Source: Methylobacterium sp. J-090
GTDB taxonomy: Bacteria; Pseudomonadota; Alphaproteobacteria; Rhizobiales; Beijerinckiaceae
Assembly (NCBI RefSeq): GCF_022829345.1
Contig: NZ_JAKSXV010000060.1
Coordinates: 1 to 64,000, forward strand
Length of the DNA: 64,000 bases
Direction of reading: 5' to 3'
Shown here: positions 49,324 through 59,016 of the stretch, piece by piece
How positions within the stretch are numbered: the first letter of the stretch is position 1
Layout of the letters: each line of letters begins with the position of its first letter
The notes under the pieces: generated by a model
What the model was told of the DNA's origin: nothing
The model's input: the letters and a program-made list of their open reading frames with translations, nothing else
Databases searched by the model: none
Made by a program: the position numbers and the translations under genes

Positions 49324-50130
49324 ATGATGGATGCGACGAGCATCGCGAAAGCGGTCGTCCTCGCCGTCGTGGAGGGCGCGACGGAGTTCATCCCGGTCTC
49401 GTCCACGGGGCACCAGCTCCTGGTCGGCCATTTCATCGGCTTCCAGTCGCCCAACAACACCTTCGAGGTGCTGATCCAGCTCGGTGCCATCCTGGCGATC
49501 CTGGCGGTCTATTTCGGGCGCCTGCTCGGCATCGCCAAGGCCCTGCCGAACGATCCCAACGCCCGCCGCTTCGTTCTCGGCATCCTCCTCGCCTTCCTGC
49601 CGGCGGCGATCATCGGCGGCCTGTTCTCGAAATACATCAAGTACTACCTCTTCAACCCGTGGATCGTGTGCGCGACCCTGGTGGCGGGCGGCCTCGTCCT
49701 CCTCGTCCTCGACGAGACCGACCTCGAGGTGAAGAAGCGCGACGTGTTCGACTTCTCCCTGCCGATGGATTTCAAGATCGGCCTGTTCCAGTGCATCGCC
49801 ATGATCCCCGGCGTGTCGCGCTCCGGCGCCACCATCGTGGGCGCCATGCTCATGGGCGCCGACAAGCGTTCGGCCACGGAATTCTCGTTCTACCTCGCGA
49901 TCCCCACCATGGCCGGCGCCTTCGCCAAGGATCTGCTCGACAACTACAAGAACCTCTCCCGGGACGACACCGGCCTCATTGTCATCGGCTTCATCGTGGC
50001 GTTCTTCTCGGCCCTGTTCGTGGTCCGCACGGTGCTCGACTACGTCGCCGCCCACGGCTTTCGCCTGTTCGCGTGGTGGCGGATCATCGTCGGCTCCCTC
50101 GGCTTCTTCGGGCTGATCGTCTTCGGTTGA
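49324..50130 (+). CDS. uppP: Undecaprenyl-diphosphatase
   Basis: 268 residues from the ATG at 49324. This BacA-type integral membrane enzyme recycles undecaprenyl pyrophosphate for cell-wall synthesis. Both catalytic repeats are present: EGATEFIPVSSTGH (17-30) and the second GVSRSGATIVGAML. Eight membrane helices are likely. The 244 bases to the GST start form a divergent promoter region. Confidence 0.95.
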   Translation: MMDATSIAKAVVLAVVEGATEFIPVSSTGHQLLVGHFIGFQSPNNTFEVLIQLGAILAILAVYFGRLLGIAKALPNDPNARRFVLGILLAFLPAAIIGGLFSKYIKYYLFNPWIVCATLVAGGLVLLVLDETDLEVKKRDVFDFSLPMDFKIGLFQCIAMIPGVSRSGATIVGAMLMGADKRSATEFSFYLAIPTMAGAFAKDLLDNYKNLSRDDTGLIVIGFIVAFFSALFVVRTVLDYVAAHGFRLFAWWRIIVGSLGFFGLIVFG

Positions 50131-50301
50131 CGCGGGCGGTTTCGGCGAGGACCGGAGGACAATTCCGGGACCGGGCCAGCGTATTCGATATCCAGGATCG
50201 GGGGCGATTGCGTCGACGCGCCTCACGGTGCAAGGGCTTTCGGGATATCTTGCCGAGCCCGGCCCGACGCGGCGGGCGTCCTGATCGCGAAAGCCCGAAC
50301 G

Positions 50302-52152
50302 ATGGAAGACCGTCCCCTCGCCGACCTGTTTCCGCCCGCGACCCGTGAGCGCTGGATCGGCCTCGTCGAGGGTGTGCTGAAGGGAGGCGACTTCGAGAAG
50401 CGGCTTGTCTCGAAGACCGCCGACGGCATCCGGATCGAACCCCTCTACGAGCCGGCCGCACCCGTGGCCCAGCCCATGCGCGCGCCCGGCCCCTGGCGCA
50501 TCGCGCAGCGCGTCGACCATCCCGAGACGGAGCCCGCCCGGGCGCTGGCGCTCGCCGACCTCGAAGGCGGGGCCGACGCCCTGACCCTCGTCTTTTCGGG
50601 CGCCCCCTCCGCGAGGGGCTACGGCCTCACCGCCGCCACCGCCGCGGATCTCGACGCGGCGCTCTCCAGCGTGATGCTGCCCCTCATCGCCATCCGCCTC
50701 GACGCGGGCGGACGCGGCGTCGAGGCCGCCACGCTCCTCAAGGGCGTAACCGAGCGGCGCGGCGAGGCCCTGGGCGGCCTCGACCTCGATCTCGGTCTCG
50801 ATCCCATCGGCACCTTCGCAGGCACGGGCCGCCTCGGCGCGGACTTCGGCAAGGACCTCTCCGACACGCTCACGGCCTTCGACGCCGCGGGCTTCGCCGG
50901 GCGGGCCTGCCTCGCCGATGGACGCCCCTATCACGAGGCCGGCGCGAGCGAGGCGGTGGAGCTCGCCGCCAGCCTCGCGACGGCGGTGGCCTATCTCCGC
51001 GCTCTGGAAGCCGGCGGCCACGACATCGCCCGCGCGCGCGACGCCGTCGCGGTGCTGCTGGTGGCCGATGCCGACGAGTTCCTGACCATCGCCAAGTTCC
51101 GCGCCATGCGCCGGCTCTGGGCCAGGGTGGAGGCGGCCTGCGGCCTGGAGCCCAAGCCCTTGCGCCTGCATGCGGAAACCGCGTGGCGGATGATGAACCG
51201 CAACGACCCGTTCGTGAACATCCTGCGCACCTCCATGGCGGCGGGCTCGGCCGGCCTCGGCGGCGCCGACAGCGTCACCGCCCTCCCCTACACGGCGGCT
51301 TTGGGCCTCGCCGACGCCTTCGCCCGCCGGGTGGTGCGCAACAGCCAGATCGTCCTCATCGAGGAATCCAACCTCGCCCGGGTCGCCGATCCGGCGGCGG
51401 GCGCGGGCAGCTTCGAGACCCTGACGGACGAACTGACCCGGGCCGCCTGGAGCGGATTCCAGGCCATCGAGGCCGAGGGCGGCATCGTCGCGAGTCTCCG
51501 GGCCGGTGCCCTTCAAGCCCGGATCGCCATGATGCGGGAGACTCGCGAACGAAACGTCGCCACCCGCCGCGAGGCCCTGACCGGGGCGAGCGAGTTCCCG
51601 TTCCTGGCCGAGAAGCCGGTGACCACCCTCGACGTCGCGCCGCTTCGAAACGAGCCCGTGACGTTCGGCTCTGGCGAGACGCTGACCTGCGACCCCCTGT
51701 CGTCGCGCCGCTTGGCCGAGCCCTACGAGGCGCTTCGCGATGCGTCCGATGCGCACCTCGCCGCGTCCGGCAAGCGGCCTCAGGTGTTCCTCGCCAATCT
51801 CGGGACGGTGGCGGTGTTCAACGCCCGCTCGACCTTCGCCGCCAATGCATTCGCCGCCGGCGGCATCGAGGCGGTGAACGAGGACGGGTTCGACGCGGCC
51901 GACGCCGTGGCGCAGGCGTTCGCGACGTCGGGCGCCCGCGTCGCCTGCCTGTGCTCGTCGGACGCGGTCTACGCGACCCGGGCGGTGGCGGCGGCCCGGG
52001 CCCTCGCGGCGGCCGGTGCCGCGCGGATCTACCTCGCGGGCAAGCCCGGCGACCTCGGCGACGCCCTGACCCAGGCCGGAATCCACGGCTTCCTGTTCGC
52101 GGGCGGCGACCTGCTGGCCCTCCTCACCGACGCCCAGGACGCGGCGCGCTGA
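50302..52152 (+). CDS. mcmB: Methylmalonyl-CoA mutase small (beta) subunit
   Basis: 616 residues with the mutase TIM-barrel domain (about 20-430; RLHAETAWRMMNRNDPFVNILRT is the conserved stretch) and a C-terminal B12-binding-like domain (about 490-616). The cobalamin-coordinating DxHxxG motif of the large subunit is absent, as expected for the structural small subunit. It interconverts methylmalonyl- and succinyl-CoA with the alpha subunit, which is not adjacent. This is a step of the ethylmalonyl-CoA cycle used for glyoxylate regeneration by methylotrophs. Confidence 0.92.
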   Translation: MEDRPLADLFPPATRERWIGLVEGVLKGGDFEKRLVSKTADGIRIEPLYEPAAPVAQPMRAPGPWRIAQRVDHPETEPARALALADLEGGADALTLVFSGAPSARGYGLTAATAADLDAALSSVMLPLIAIRLDAGGRGVEAATLLKGVTERRGEALGGLDLDLGLDPIGTFAGTGRLGADFGKDLSDTLTAFDAAGFAGRACLADGRPYHEAGASEAVELAASLATAVAYLRALEAGGHDIARARDAVAVLLVADADEFLTIAKFRAMRRLWARVEAACGLEPKPLRLHAETAWRMMNRNDPFVNILRTSMAAGSAGLGGADSVTALPYTAALGLADAFARRVVRNSQIVLIEESNLARVADPAAGAGSFETLTDELTRAAWSGFQAIEAEGGIVASLRAGALQARIAMMRETRERNVATRREALTGASEFPFLAEKPVTTLDVAPLRNEPVTFGSGETLTCDPLSSRRLAEPYEALRDASDAHLAASGKRPQVFLANLGTVAVFNARSTFAANAFAAGGIEAVNEDGFDAADAVAQAFATSGARVACLCSSDAVYATRAVAAARALAAAGAARIYLAGKPGDLGDALTQAGIHGFLFAGGDLLALLTDAQDAAR

Positions 52153-52219
52153 GGCGGCAACCGAACCGGCGCCGGGGCGTTCTACGAGCGTTGCCGTATC
52201 ACTCCCGGAACGGAAAACC

Positions 52220-52594
52220 ATGCGCTTCCAACTTCTTACCGCCGCCCTCGTGCTCCTGACCGCCCCGGCGTCGGCCGCCACCAAGAAGGTCCAGGTGCCG
52301 CACCGGTACGACGGAGCCTGGAGCATCGAGGTCGTCACCCTCGACGGCCCGTGCGACCGCGCCTACCGCTACGGCGTCCAGATCCGCCGGGGCGCGGCGA
52401 CCTACGCGGGGGGCGACTTCACCATCAACGGCCGGGTCTCCGGCAACGGGTCCGTGCGCGCCGTCATCAGCCGGGGTTCGGACAGCGCCGACGTGGTCGG
52501 ACGCCTCGGCCGGCAGGGTACCGGCGGCGGCACCTGGAACACCACGGGCGTCATCGGCTGCAGCGGACGCTGGAACGCCGAGCGGCGCGGCTGA
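52220..52594 (+). CDS. Small secreted protein, unknown
   Basis: 124 residues: signal peptide of about 20 residues (MRFQLLTAALVLLTAPASA) and a beta-rich mature part. Trp/Gly positions such as RYDGAWSIEVVTLDGPC, INGRVSGNGSVRAVIS and GTWNTTGVIGCSGRWNAER recall periplasmic domains that form a small beta-barrel. Two cysteines may be disulfide-linked. Alone behind mcmB. Confidence 0.75.
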   Translation: MRFQLLTAALVLLTAPASAATKKVQVPHRYDGAWSIEVVTLDGPCDRAYRYGVQIRRGAATYAGGDFTINGRVSGNGSVRAVISRGSDSADVVGRLGRQGTGGGTWNTTGVIGCSGRWNAERRG

Positions 52595-52772
52595 GGCGGG
52601 ACGGACCGGTCCACGCCGCCCCGCGCCGGAAGCGGCCCCGTTCCACCCGTGTGATGCGCCGGTCACAGGGCCGTCAAAACCGTACGGCGCGGCGCGAAGG
52701 CCCTGTTCCCGCCGGAATCTTCCCTGAAGACTTGTTCAGAATCGAAGATGGTTTCGAACGGGGCTTCACGCG

Positions 52773-53195
52773 ATGAAGACATGGTGGCTGGGTGCGCTCG
52801 TTCTTCTCACGGGCCTCGGTGCCGAGGCCCAGGCCGCGTCGCGGGTACCGGGGCGCCCGCACCCGGTGATGTCGCCCCTCGAGACGGCGGCGACGGCGTG
52901 CTTCGCCGAGACCATCCTGTCGAATCCCGCCGCCATGCGGCATGCCCGCGCCGGGCGCTGGTACGAGGCCGCGGGCGTGATCGGGTTCCTGTGTCGGCCC
53001 GAGGTGGACGCCATGGTGCGGGCGCATGACGGCCTTCACGGCCGCGGCACCGGCGAGCGCTTCTTCCGCACCGCGTACACCCGGCATCTCGGCGAGGAAC
53101 TCGCCGGGCGGCTCCTGCCGATGCTGACGCGACAGGATGTCGCCAGTGCCGAGCCCGCACCGGACAAGGCCGAGACGGACAAGCCGGCCGAGTAG
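52773..53195 (+). CDS. Small secreted protein, unknown
   Basis: 140 residues: signal peptide (MKTWWLGALVLLTGLGAEAQA) then a helical domain with two cysteines (TACFAETI and GFLCRPEV) and an acidic Ala/Pro/Lys tail. No family recognised. It is separated from its neighbours by 178 and 140 bases. Confidence 0.7.
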   Translation: MKTWWLGALVLLTGLGAEAQAASRVPGRPHPVMSPLETAATACFAETILSNPAAMRHARAGRWYEAAGVIGFLCRPEVDAMVRAHDGLHGRGTGERFFRTAYTRHLGEELAGRLLPMLTRQDVASAEPAPDKAETDKPAE

Positions 53196-53335
53196 GCGCA
53201 TGCGGGGCCGGCCCGATCCCGACGGGATCGGGCGAACCGGCCACCGCACGCGAGCGACCGCCCGACACCGATCCTTCAGACTCATGTGGCAGGATGGCGT
53301 CTCCGTGCCGCTTTGCGCGGAGGGAGAGCGGCTTC

Positions 53336-54694
53336 ATGCTGGATGTGCGGCGGCCCGAAACGCGTCTCCCGTACGAGATCGCGTCGCCGCCGGTCGGCCT
53401 CGTCGCCCTGCTGGACCGGCTGTGCCAGGCCCTGGCGATCGCGTCGGCGGACATCCGCCTGTCAGACGGGTCCGTAATGCGCAGCGGCGACGGCCGCGAC
53501 CGCGCGGAGCCGCATCCGTCCGTGGACATTCCGCTGGGGAACGGGCCTTCGGAAAACGGCGGGCCTCTCGGCACCCTGAGCCTGTCGGCTCCGTGGGCGC
53601 GACACCCGTCGGCGGCCCAGGAGGCCTGCCTGTCGGGCTTCGTCCTGGCGGCGAGCCTCGTCCTCGAGCGGGAGCGGGACGCCGCCACCCTGATGCGCCT
53701 CGGCACCGAGCGGACGATCCTCGCCGCCATCGTCCGCGATCAGTCCGCCGCCCTCGCCCACCTGCGCGAGACCTTCGAGGCGGCGAGTCAGGTCGCCCGG
53801 ATCGGCGTGTGGGAATGCGACCTGCGCGACCAGCGCCTGACCTGGACGGACGCCGTCTACGACCTCTTCGAGTTTCAGCGCGGCAGCGTCCTCGACCGTG
53901 ACGCGACCCTGCGCTGCTATCCGCCCGGCTCCCGCGAAACCATGGAAGCCCTGCGGGCCCGGGCCATCGCCGAGGGCGGCGGCTTCCACCTCGACACGCC
54001 CATCGTCACCGCGCGCGGCCGGCACCGCTGGATGCGCCTGACCGCGACCGTCGCGTGCGCGGACGGCGTGCCCGTGCGCCTCTTCGGCATGAAGCAGGAC
54101 ATCACCGAGGAGAGGCTCCAGGCCGACCGGACCCGGCACCGCGCCGAGACCGACGGGATGACCGGCCTGCCCAACCGCAGCGTGTTCGAGGCGCGGCTCG
54201 CCGCCCTGGACGGACCCGGCGCGGACCCGTTTTCGCCGGGTGCGGCGCCTTACGGTGCCCTGCTGCTCATCGACCTCGACGGGTTCAAGGCGGTCAACGA
54301 CACCTTCGGGCACGCCATGGGCGACACCTGCCTGGCCCAGGCGGCCCAGCGCCTGCGGAAGGCCTGCCGCCCCGGCGACTTCGTGGCCCGGATCGGCGGG
54401 GACGAGTTCGCCGTCCTGCTCGGCGGCCCGCTCGCCGGAGCGGAGCCCGAGGCCTGCGCCCAACGGATCGTCGCGGCCCTCCGCTCCCGGGTCCGGGGGA
54501 ACGGCCTGAGCGTGCGGCTCGGTGCCTCCGTCGGCCTGGCGCGGACCGGGGATTGCGGTGCGACCGAGCTGTTCGCCCGCGCCGACCGGGCGCTCTACGC
54601 CGCCAAGGCCGCGGGCCGGAACACCGTTCGGAGTTTCGCCCCGGCCCTCGCCCCGGGCGCACCGGCCCGGACGCGGCGAGGTGCCATCGCCTGA
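53336..54694 (+). CDS. PAS-GGDEF diguanylate cyclase
   Basis: 452 residues from the ATG at 53336, preferred over an upstream ATG because AGGGAG (53321-53326) is properly spaced. An N-terminal region with a histidine-kinase-sensor-like opening (1-130) is followed by a PAS/PAC fold (about 150-270, GVWECDLRDQRLTWTDAVYDLFEF). The GGDEF domain (about 285-440) has an intact active site RIGGDEF (352-358) and a helix DLDGFKAVNDTFGHAMGD. It should make cyclic di-GMP. No EAL domain is attached. Confidence 0.9.
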   Translation: MLDVRRPETRLPYEIASPPVGLVALLDRLCQALAIASADIRLSDGSVMRSGDGRDRAEPHPSVDIPLGNGPSENGGPLGTLSLSAPWARHPSAAQEACLSGFVLAASLVLERERDAATLMRLGTERTILAAIVRDQSAALAHLRETFEAASQVARIGVWECDLRDQRLTWTDAVYDLFEFQRGSVLDRDATLRCYPPGSRETMEALRARAIAEGGGFHLDTPIVTARGRHRWMRLTATVACADGVPVRLFGMKQDITEERLQADRTRHRAETDGMTGLPNRSVFEARLAALDGPGADPFSPGAAPYGALLLIDLDGFKAVNDTFGHAMGDTCLAQAAQRLRKACRPGDFVARIGGDEFAVLLGGPLAGAEPEACAQRIVAALRSRVRGNGLSVRLGASVGLARTGDCGATELFARADRALYAAKAAGRNTVRSFAPALAPGAPARTRRGAIA

Positions 54695-55497
54695 GTCGTG
54701 GGGGTACGCCCGTCCGTCATGGGGCGGTTGGAGTGTGGTAGACCTCAATGGGTCCTCGAAGATCGGGACCGCACAGTCACGCCCATCCCGACCGTCGGCC
54801 TCGTTCGGACGATCGTATCAGGTGCGGTGCTCGGTCGACGAAGAGACGGGCGTCGACGTGCCGAGGGAAAGCGTCTTCGAGACCCGCACGATCGAACACC
54901 GCCGCCAGCGACGTGCGTCGGCCCGGGACGAAGCCCGGCGCGACCGGGTCGCCTTCATCGAAGGCGACGACGATCGGCGGCGCATCCATGCAACCCTCGA
55001 AACATCACACCCCAGCAGGCCGACCGGAACGCCTGCGCCCCCCGTGCCCGCGAAATCCGAAGACGATCGCGTGCGTCCATCCGTTCTTGCGTGAGCACGT
55101 TCTCGGTATCGGCAGGAATCGGCATGCGCGGCCCCGGACCGCCTCATGACACGCGGCGACGCCGACGAAGACGAACGGCCAACCCACTGCGTCCACGTCA
55201 ACGCCGAATCCCCCACGTCATCTCGAAATACCGTGTCTCTTATGAAACACAGGTCCGTACAGGGAATGATTTCGCAATTATATATCTCAATACATACCTA
55301 AAACATTCATAGTATAAGCATATTACTATCGCGAACATGCTGGAGTATATAATTTGTCGACTATATCTATAGTGTGTTGTTTTAAGACCACATAAGAAAA
55401 ACGGATGTTTTATGTACGAATTATGACCAAGACTCATGCGTAGACTTCGCTAGGACCTCTCCGGCCGCCGTCCGGAACGGCGTGAGAGGGGCGAATC
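54695..55497. promoter_or_regulatory. 803-base gap with an AT-rich upstream block of the autotransporter
   Basis: The first 500 bases are GC-rich and hold only shadow frames. From about 55230 to 55440 the sequence becomes strikingly AT-rich, with several TATA-like strings and a loose inverted repeat near 55391-55414. That block lies just before the autotransporter gene. Such blocks are typical of binding sites for nucleoid proteins or alternative sigma factors; no specific site is assigned. Confidence 0.4.
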
Positions 55498-58400
55498 ATG
55501 GATTTGAAGCAAAGTGTCTCGATCATCGCGGTGATGGTCGCGGCGTTCGGATCGACGGTCGCGCAGGCGCAGACCGCCACCGTCACACCCGCCGACGCCA
55601 ACGTTCTGAACCTGCTGTCCCCGTTTCTCGGTCTGAACGCGACCGCGATCGGGCGGCAGACGCTGCGCGACAATCTCCAGCAGTCGATCGCGATCAACAA
55701 CGCGGCGACCCCGCAGCAGCAGCAGCTGGCGATCAGCGACAAGTCCGGGAACGTCATCAACGGACTCGGTCCGATCCTGGGGGGGATCTACGCCTCGTCC
55801 AGAGCGAGGGATTCGACGGCGTCGAACGGTTCGATCGGCCGCGTCAACGATCTGATGTCGCGGTCTCTCGTGCTGACGGCGTCCGCCGTCAGCACGACGA
55901 AGAACTACTTCGCCAACGGCGCGGCCATCAATCCCGGCACCGTGACCGCCAACTACGTGCCCGTCCGGGCCGTGGCAGCCGCCGGCTACAGCCTGCCGAC
56001 CTTCGGCGATCTGCCGAACGCCCGCGAGAGCGTCTACGATCTCGCCTACGGCGTCTCGAACCGGCAGCCGGGCCAGAACGTCTACGGCAACTCGCGACCG
56101 CTGCAGGTCTCGAGCCAGATCAATCAGTTCGACCCGACGGCGATCAACGGCGTCGTCGTAAGCCCGGCCTTCCCGAGCGGCCACACCGCCGGTGCCTACA
56201 ACGACAGCATCCTGTTCGGAATGCTGGTGCCGGAGCTGTATCAGAGCATGCTGTTGCGCGCCGGCGAGTTCTCGAAGAGCCGTGCCGTGCTGGGCGTGCA
56301 CTACCCGCTCGACCTCGTCGCCGGCCGGGCCCTGACGTTCTACGGTCTCGCCCAGGCCTTCACCAATCCGCTCTACATCGACAACGCGGCGACGACCGGC
56401 ACGGCGCTCAACCTGCCGAGCCAGCTCACGGCGGCGCAGACCCAGCTCCGGAGCACCTTCGCGCAGCAATGCGGAGACACCGTCGCGGCCTGCGCCGCGA
56501 GCGCCGCCAACACGGCGAACAACCCGTTCGTCCCCTCGGCGGCGAACCAGGCGGCCTACCGGCAGGGCCTCACCTCCGGCCTGCCGACGCTGACCTTCGC
56601 GCAAGCCCCGCGCGAGGCGGCACCGGCCGGCGGGCCGGACCCGTCGATCCTGCTCGCGACCCTCTACGGCGGCAGCACCGCCGCCGCGCGGACGATCGCC
56701 CCGAACGGCGGCCTGCACGGGCAGCTCGCGACGGACACGATCAACCAGATCGTCGTCAACACCCAGACCAATGCCCTCGCGGCCTTCTACGGCACGGCGC
56801 TGAGCTACTGGAGCCGGATCGATCTCTATTCGGCGGCGGGCTATTTCGGGAACGTCACCGGGACGCTCCGCATGGACAATGCGGATCGGCTGACGACGAA
56901 CGCTGCCATCGGGAGCGGCGGCGCCCTCTACGCCAACGGCACCATCACGGGCCTCGCCACCGTCGGCGCCGGCGGCCTGCTCGGCGGCATTGGCACGGTC
57001 GGCGGCGTCAGTGCGCTCTCCGGCGGCACCGTCGCCCCGGGCAATTCGATCGGCACCCTGAGGGTTGCTGGCAACGTCGCCTTCGCGGCCGGGTCGACCT
57101 ACCAGGTCGAGGCGAACGCCACCGGCCAGTCCGACCGGATCGCGGCCTCCGGCGCCGCGGCGCTGAACGGTGGCACCGTGCAGGTGCTGGCCGCAGGCGG
57201 GACCTACGATCCCCGCACCCGGTACACGATCCTCACCGCGGGCAGCGGCGTGTCCGGCCAGTTCGCGGGCGTGACCGCGAACCTCGCCTTCCTCAGCCCG
57301 AGCCTGCGCTACCAGGCCAACGAGGTCGACCTGACGCTGACCCGCAACGACATCCCGTTCGCCACCATCGCGCAGACCCGCAACCAGGCCGCGGTCGCGA
57401 CGGCGATCCAGGCCGGCGGGGCCGGCACCGGCGCCTACGACCGCACCATCGGGCTCACCACGCCGGAGGCCGTGGGGGCGTTCCAGGCGCTCACCGGCGA
57501 CATCCACGCCAGTGCGATCGCAGCCGAATTCGAGACCGCGTTCTTCGTGCGCGAGTCGATCCTCGGCCGGATGCGCTGGGGCGCGTCTCCCGGCGACACC
57601 GACGGGGCGGATTACGGCCGCCTGCCGGCGTCCTACACGGCGGACCTTCCGGGCCGTCGGGCGGCCCCCGTCCCGGTGCCGGTCCGCGTCCTCGACCCGC
57701 GGGTGTTCGGCGTCTGGGGCCAGGGCTTCGGCAGCTTCGGGCAGGCCCGGACCGACGGCAACGCGGCGAGCCTGTCGCGCCAGACCTCGGGCTTCGTGCT
57801 CGGCGCCGATGCGCGCGTCGAGAGCGGCTTCCGATTCGGCCTCGCCGGCGGCTACACCGTGACGAACCTCGACACGGGCAACCGCCTGCAATCGGGCGCG
57901 ATCGAGAGCGGTTTCGGCGGTCTCTACGGCGGCTACGAGCGTGGGCCGGTCTCGCTGCGCCTCGGCGCCGTCTATGCCGACAATTCGGCGCGCCTGCGCC
58001 GCACGGTGCTGTTCGCCGGGGTCTCCGATGCGCCGACCGCGCGGACCGGCGGCGCGACGATCCAGGGGTTCGGCGAACTCGGCTACAAGGTCTTCCTCGG
58101 CGGCGCGGCGGCGCCGAACGGCAGGGAGTCCGGGCCGGTGCCCGTGACGGCACCGTCCTACATCGAGCCCTTCGTCGGCGGCGCCGCCATCTCCATCCGC
58201 CGCGACCGCTTCGCCGAGACCGGTGGTGTCGCGGCGCTGACCGGGTTCGCCCGCGACTACGACCTCGGCACGGCCACCGCCGGCCTACGGGCGCAGACCA
58301 GCCTCGAGCTCGGCTTCGGGGTTCCGGTCTCCGCCCACGGCCTGCTGGGCTACCGCCGCGCCTTCGGCGACGTGGTTCCGACGGCCCTCCTCGCCTTCGG

Positions 58401-58581
58401 TGCGACCGGACCGACCTTCCTGACGGCCGGCCTCCCCATCGACCGCGACGCTCTGGTGGCCGAAGCCGGCCTCGACCTCCGGGTCTCGGCCAACGCGACG
58501 CTCGGCGTGGCCTATGCGGGCCAGGCGGGACGCCGCGCCGAGGACCACGCGGTGAAGGGCAACTTCACCTACCGGTTCTGA
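55498..58581 (+). CDS. Autotransporter with PAP2-type phosphatase passenger
   Basis: 1027 residues with a signal peptide (about 1-24, cleavage AQA-QT). The passenger (25-400) contains two of the three PAP2 motifs: PSGH (226-229) and SRAVLGVHYPLD (261-272, SRx5Hx3D). The Kx6RP element is only partly matched near RP (200-201), with Gln193 where Lys is expected. Next is a beta-helix-like, Gly/Thr-rich stretch (about 450-640). The C-terminal transporter beta-barrel (about 740-1027) ends FTYRF with the terminal aromatic typical of outer-membrane proteins. Predicted secreted or surface-displayed acid phosphatase. No operon partner. Confidence 0.88.
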   Translation: MDLKQSVSIIAVMVAAFGSTVAQAQTATVTPADANVLNLLSPFLGLNATAIGRQTLRDNLQQSIAINNAATPQQQQLAISDKSGNVINGLGPILGGIYASSRARDSTASNGSIGRVNDLMSRSLVLTASAVSTTKNYFANGAAINPGTVTANYVPVRAVAAAGYSLPTFGDLPNARESVYDLAYGVSNRQPGQNVYGNSRPLQVSSQINQFDPTAINGVVVSPAFPSGHTAGAYNDSILFGMLVPELYQSMLLRAGEFSKSRAVLGVHYPLDLVAGRALTFYGLAQAFTNPLYIDNAATTGTALNLPSQLTAAQTQLRSTFAQQCGDTVAACAASAANTANNPFVPSAANQAAYRQGLTSGLPTLTFAQAPREAAPAGGPDPSILLATLYGGSTAAARTIAPNGGLHGQLATDTINQIVVNTQTNALAAFYGTALSYWSRIDLYSAAGYFGNVTGTLRMDNADRLTTNAAIGSGGALYANGTITGLATVGAGGLLGGIGTVGGVSALSGGTVAPGNSIGTLRVAGNVAFAAGSTYQVEANATGQSDRIAASGAAALNGGTVQVLAAGGTYDPRTRYTILTAGSGVSGQFAGVTANLAFLSPSLRYQANEVDLTLTRNDIPFATIAQTRNQAAVATAIQAGGAGTGAYDRTIGLTTPEAVGAFQALTGDIHASAIAAEFETAFFVRESILGRMRWGASPGDTDGADYGRLPASYTADLPGRRAAPVPVPVRVLDPRVFGVWGQGFGSFGQARTDGNAASLSRQTSGFVLGADARVESGFRFGLAGGYTVTNLDTGNRLQSGAIESGFGGLYGGYERGPVSLRLGAVYADNSARLRRTVLFAGVSDAPTARTGGATIQGFGELGYKVFLGGAAAPNGRESGPVPVTAPSYIEPFVGGAAISIRRDRFAETGGVAALTGFARDYDLGTATAGLRAQTSLELGFGVPVSAHGLLGYRRAFGDVVPTALLAFGATGPTFLTAGLPIDRDALVAEAGLDLRVSANATLGVAYAGQAGRRAEDHAVKGNFTYRF

Positions 58582-58586
58582 GTCGA

Positions 58587-58625
58587 CGCGGGCGCCCGGC
58601 CGGGGAGATCGGCCGGGCGCCCGCG
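58587..58625 (+). terminator. Hairpin terminator after the autotransporter
   Basis: CGCGGGCGCCCGGCC (58587-58601) is exactly complementary to 58611-58625, with a nine-base loop. It starts six bases after the autotransporter stop. The following sequence is only mildly T-rich. Confidence 0.75.
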
Positions 58626-58639
58626 TCTCTCAGAGATTG

Positions 58640-58880
58640 CTTGTTGCGCCGAAGCGCTCGGATGGGGTGGCGGCGGCATGAACCGCTCGAGCCTGCCATA
58701 GGCCGGGGGCGCAGGCGCGACCGCTGATCGATGGCGGCCTCGACGATGCCGCGATCACCGGGATGGATGCGATCCAGCCACTCCGTACCCGAGGGCATCG
58801 ACGGTGCGCCGGCCGGTCGACCGAGCCCACTCTTCGCTCACGGACACCGATCGACCGGCGGCATCCGTCACCAGAATCAT
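58640..58880 (-). pseudogene. Remnant of a PAS-domain gene
   Basis: On the minus strand, an ATG at 58880 opens MILVTDAAGRSVSVSEEWAR and DALG, matching the first half of a PAS domain, then leaves frame. The next frame continues with GTEWLDRIHPGDRGIVEAAI, the PAS helix with the usual HPxDR, and then decays. A single frameshift near 58790 would rejoin the halves. No kinase or output domain follows. Interpreted as a degraded sensor fragment. Confidence 0.55.
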
Positions 58881-59016
58881 TGTGGCCACGTCACATCATC
58901 TTGTTCGCACGATCAGCGTCGCGTGCCATAAATTCTCCGCAACCGGGTTTAATCCTAGTTGGCATACGGCACACCAGAGCAATCGGGCCGTCCGAGTTTG
59001 CATGCCAGGGCACCGC

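Noticed and set aside
49213..52338. Very long minus-strand frame (over 1000 codons) across uppP and mcmB
   Set aside because: It is antisense to two well-supported genes and is low-complexity Arg/Gly/Glu/Ala; long antisense frames are common at this GC content.
55240..55437. Minus-strand frame of 65 codons in the AT-rich block
   Set aside because: No Shine-Dalgarno sequence, no neighbours in an operon, and the composition reflects the AT-rich block only.
55450..57891. 813-codon minus-strand frame over the autotransporter
   Set aside because: Antisense low-complexity shadow; the sense strand has a signal peptide, PAP2 motifs and a beta-barrel.
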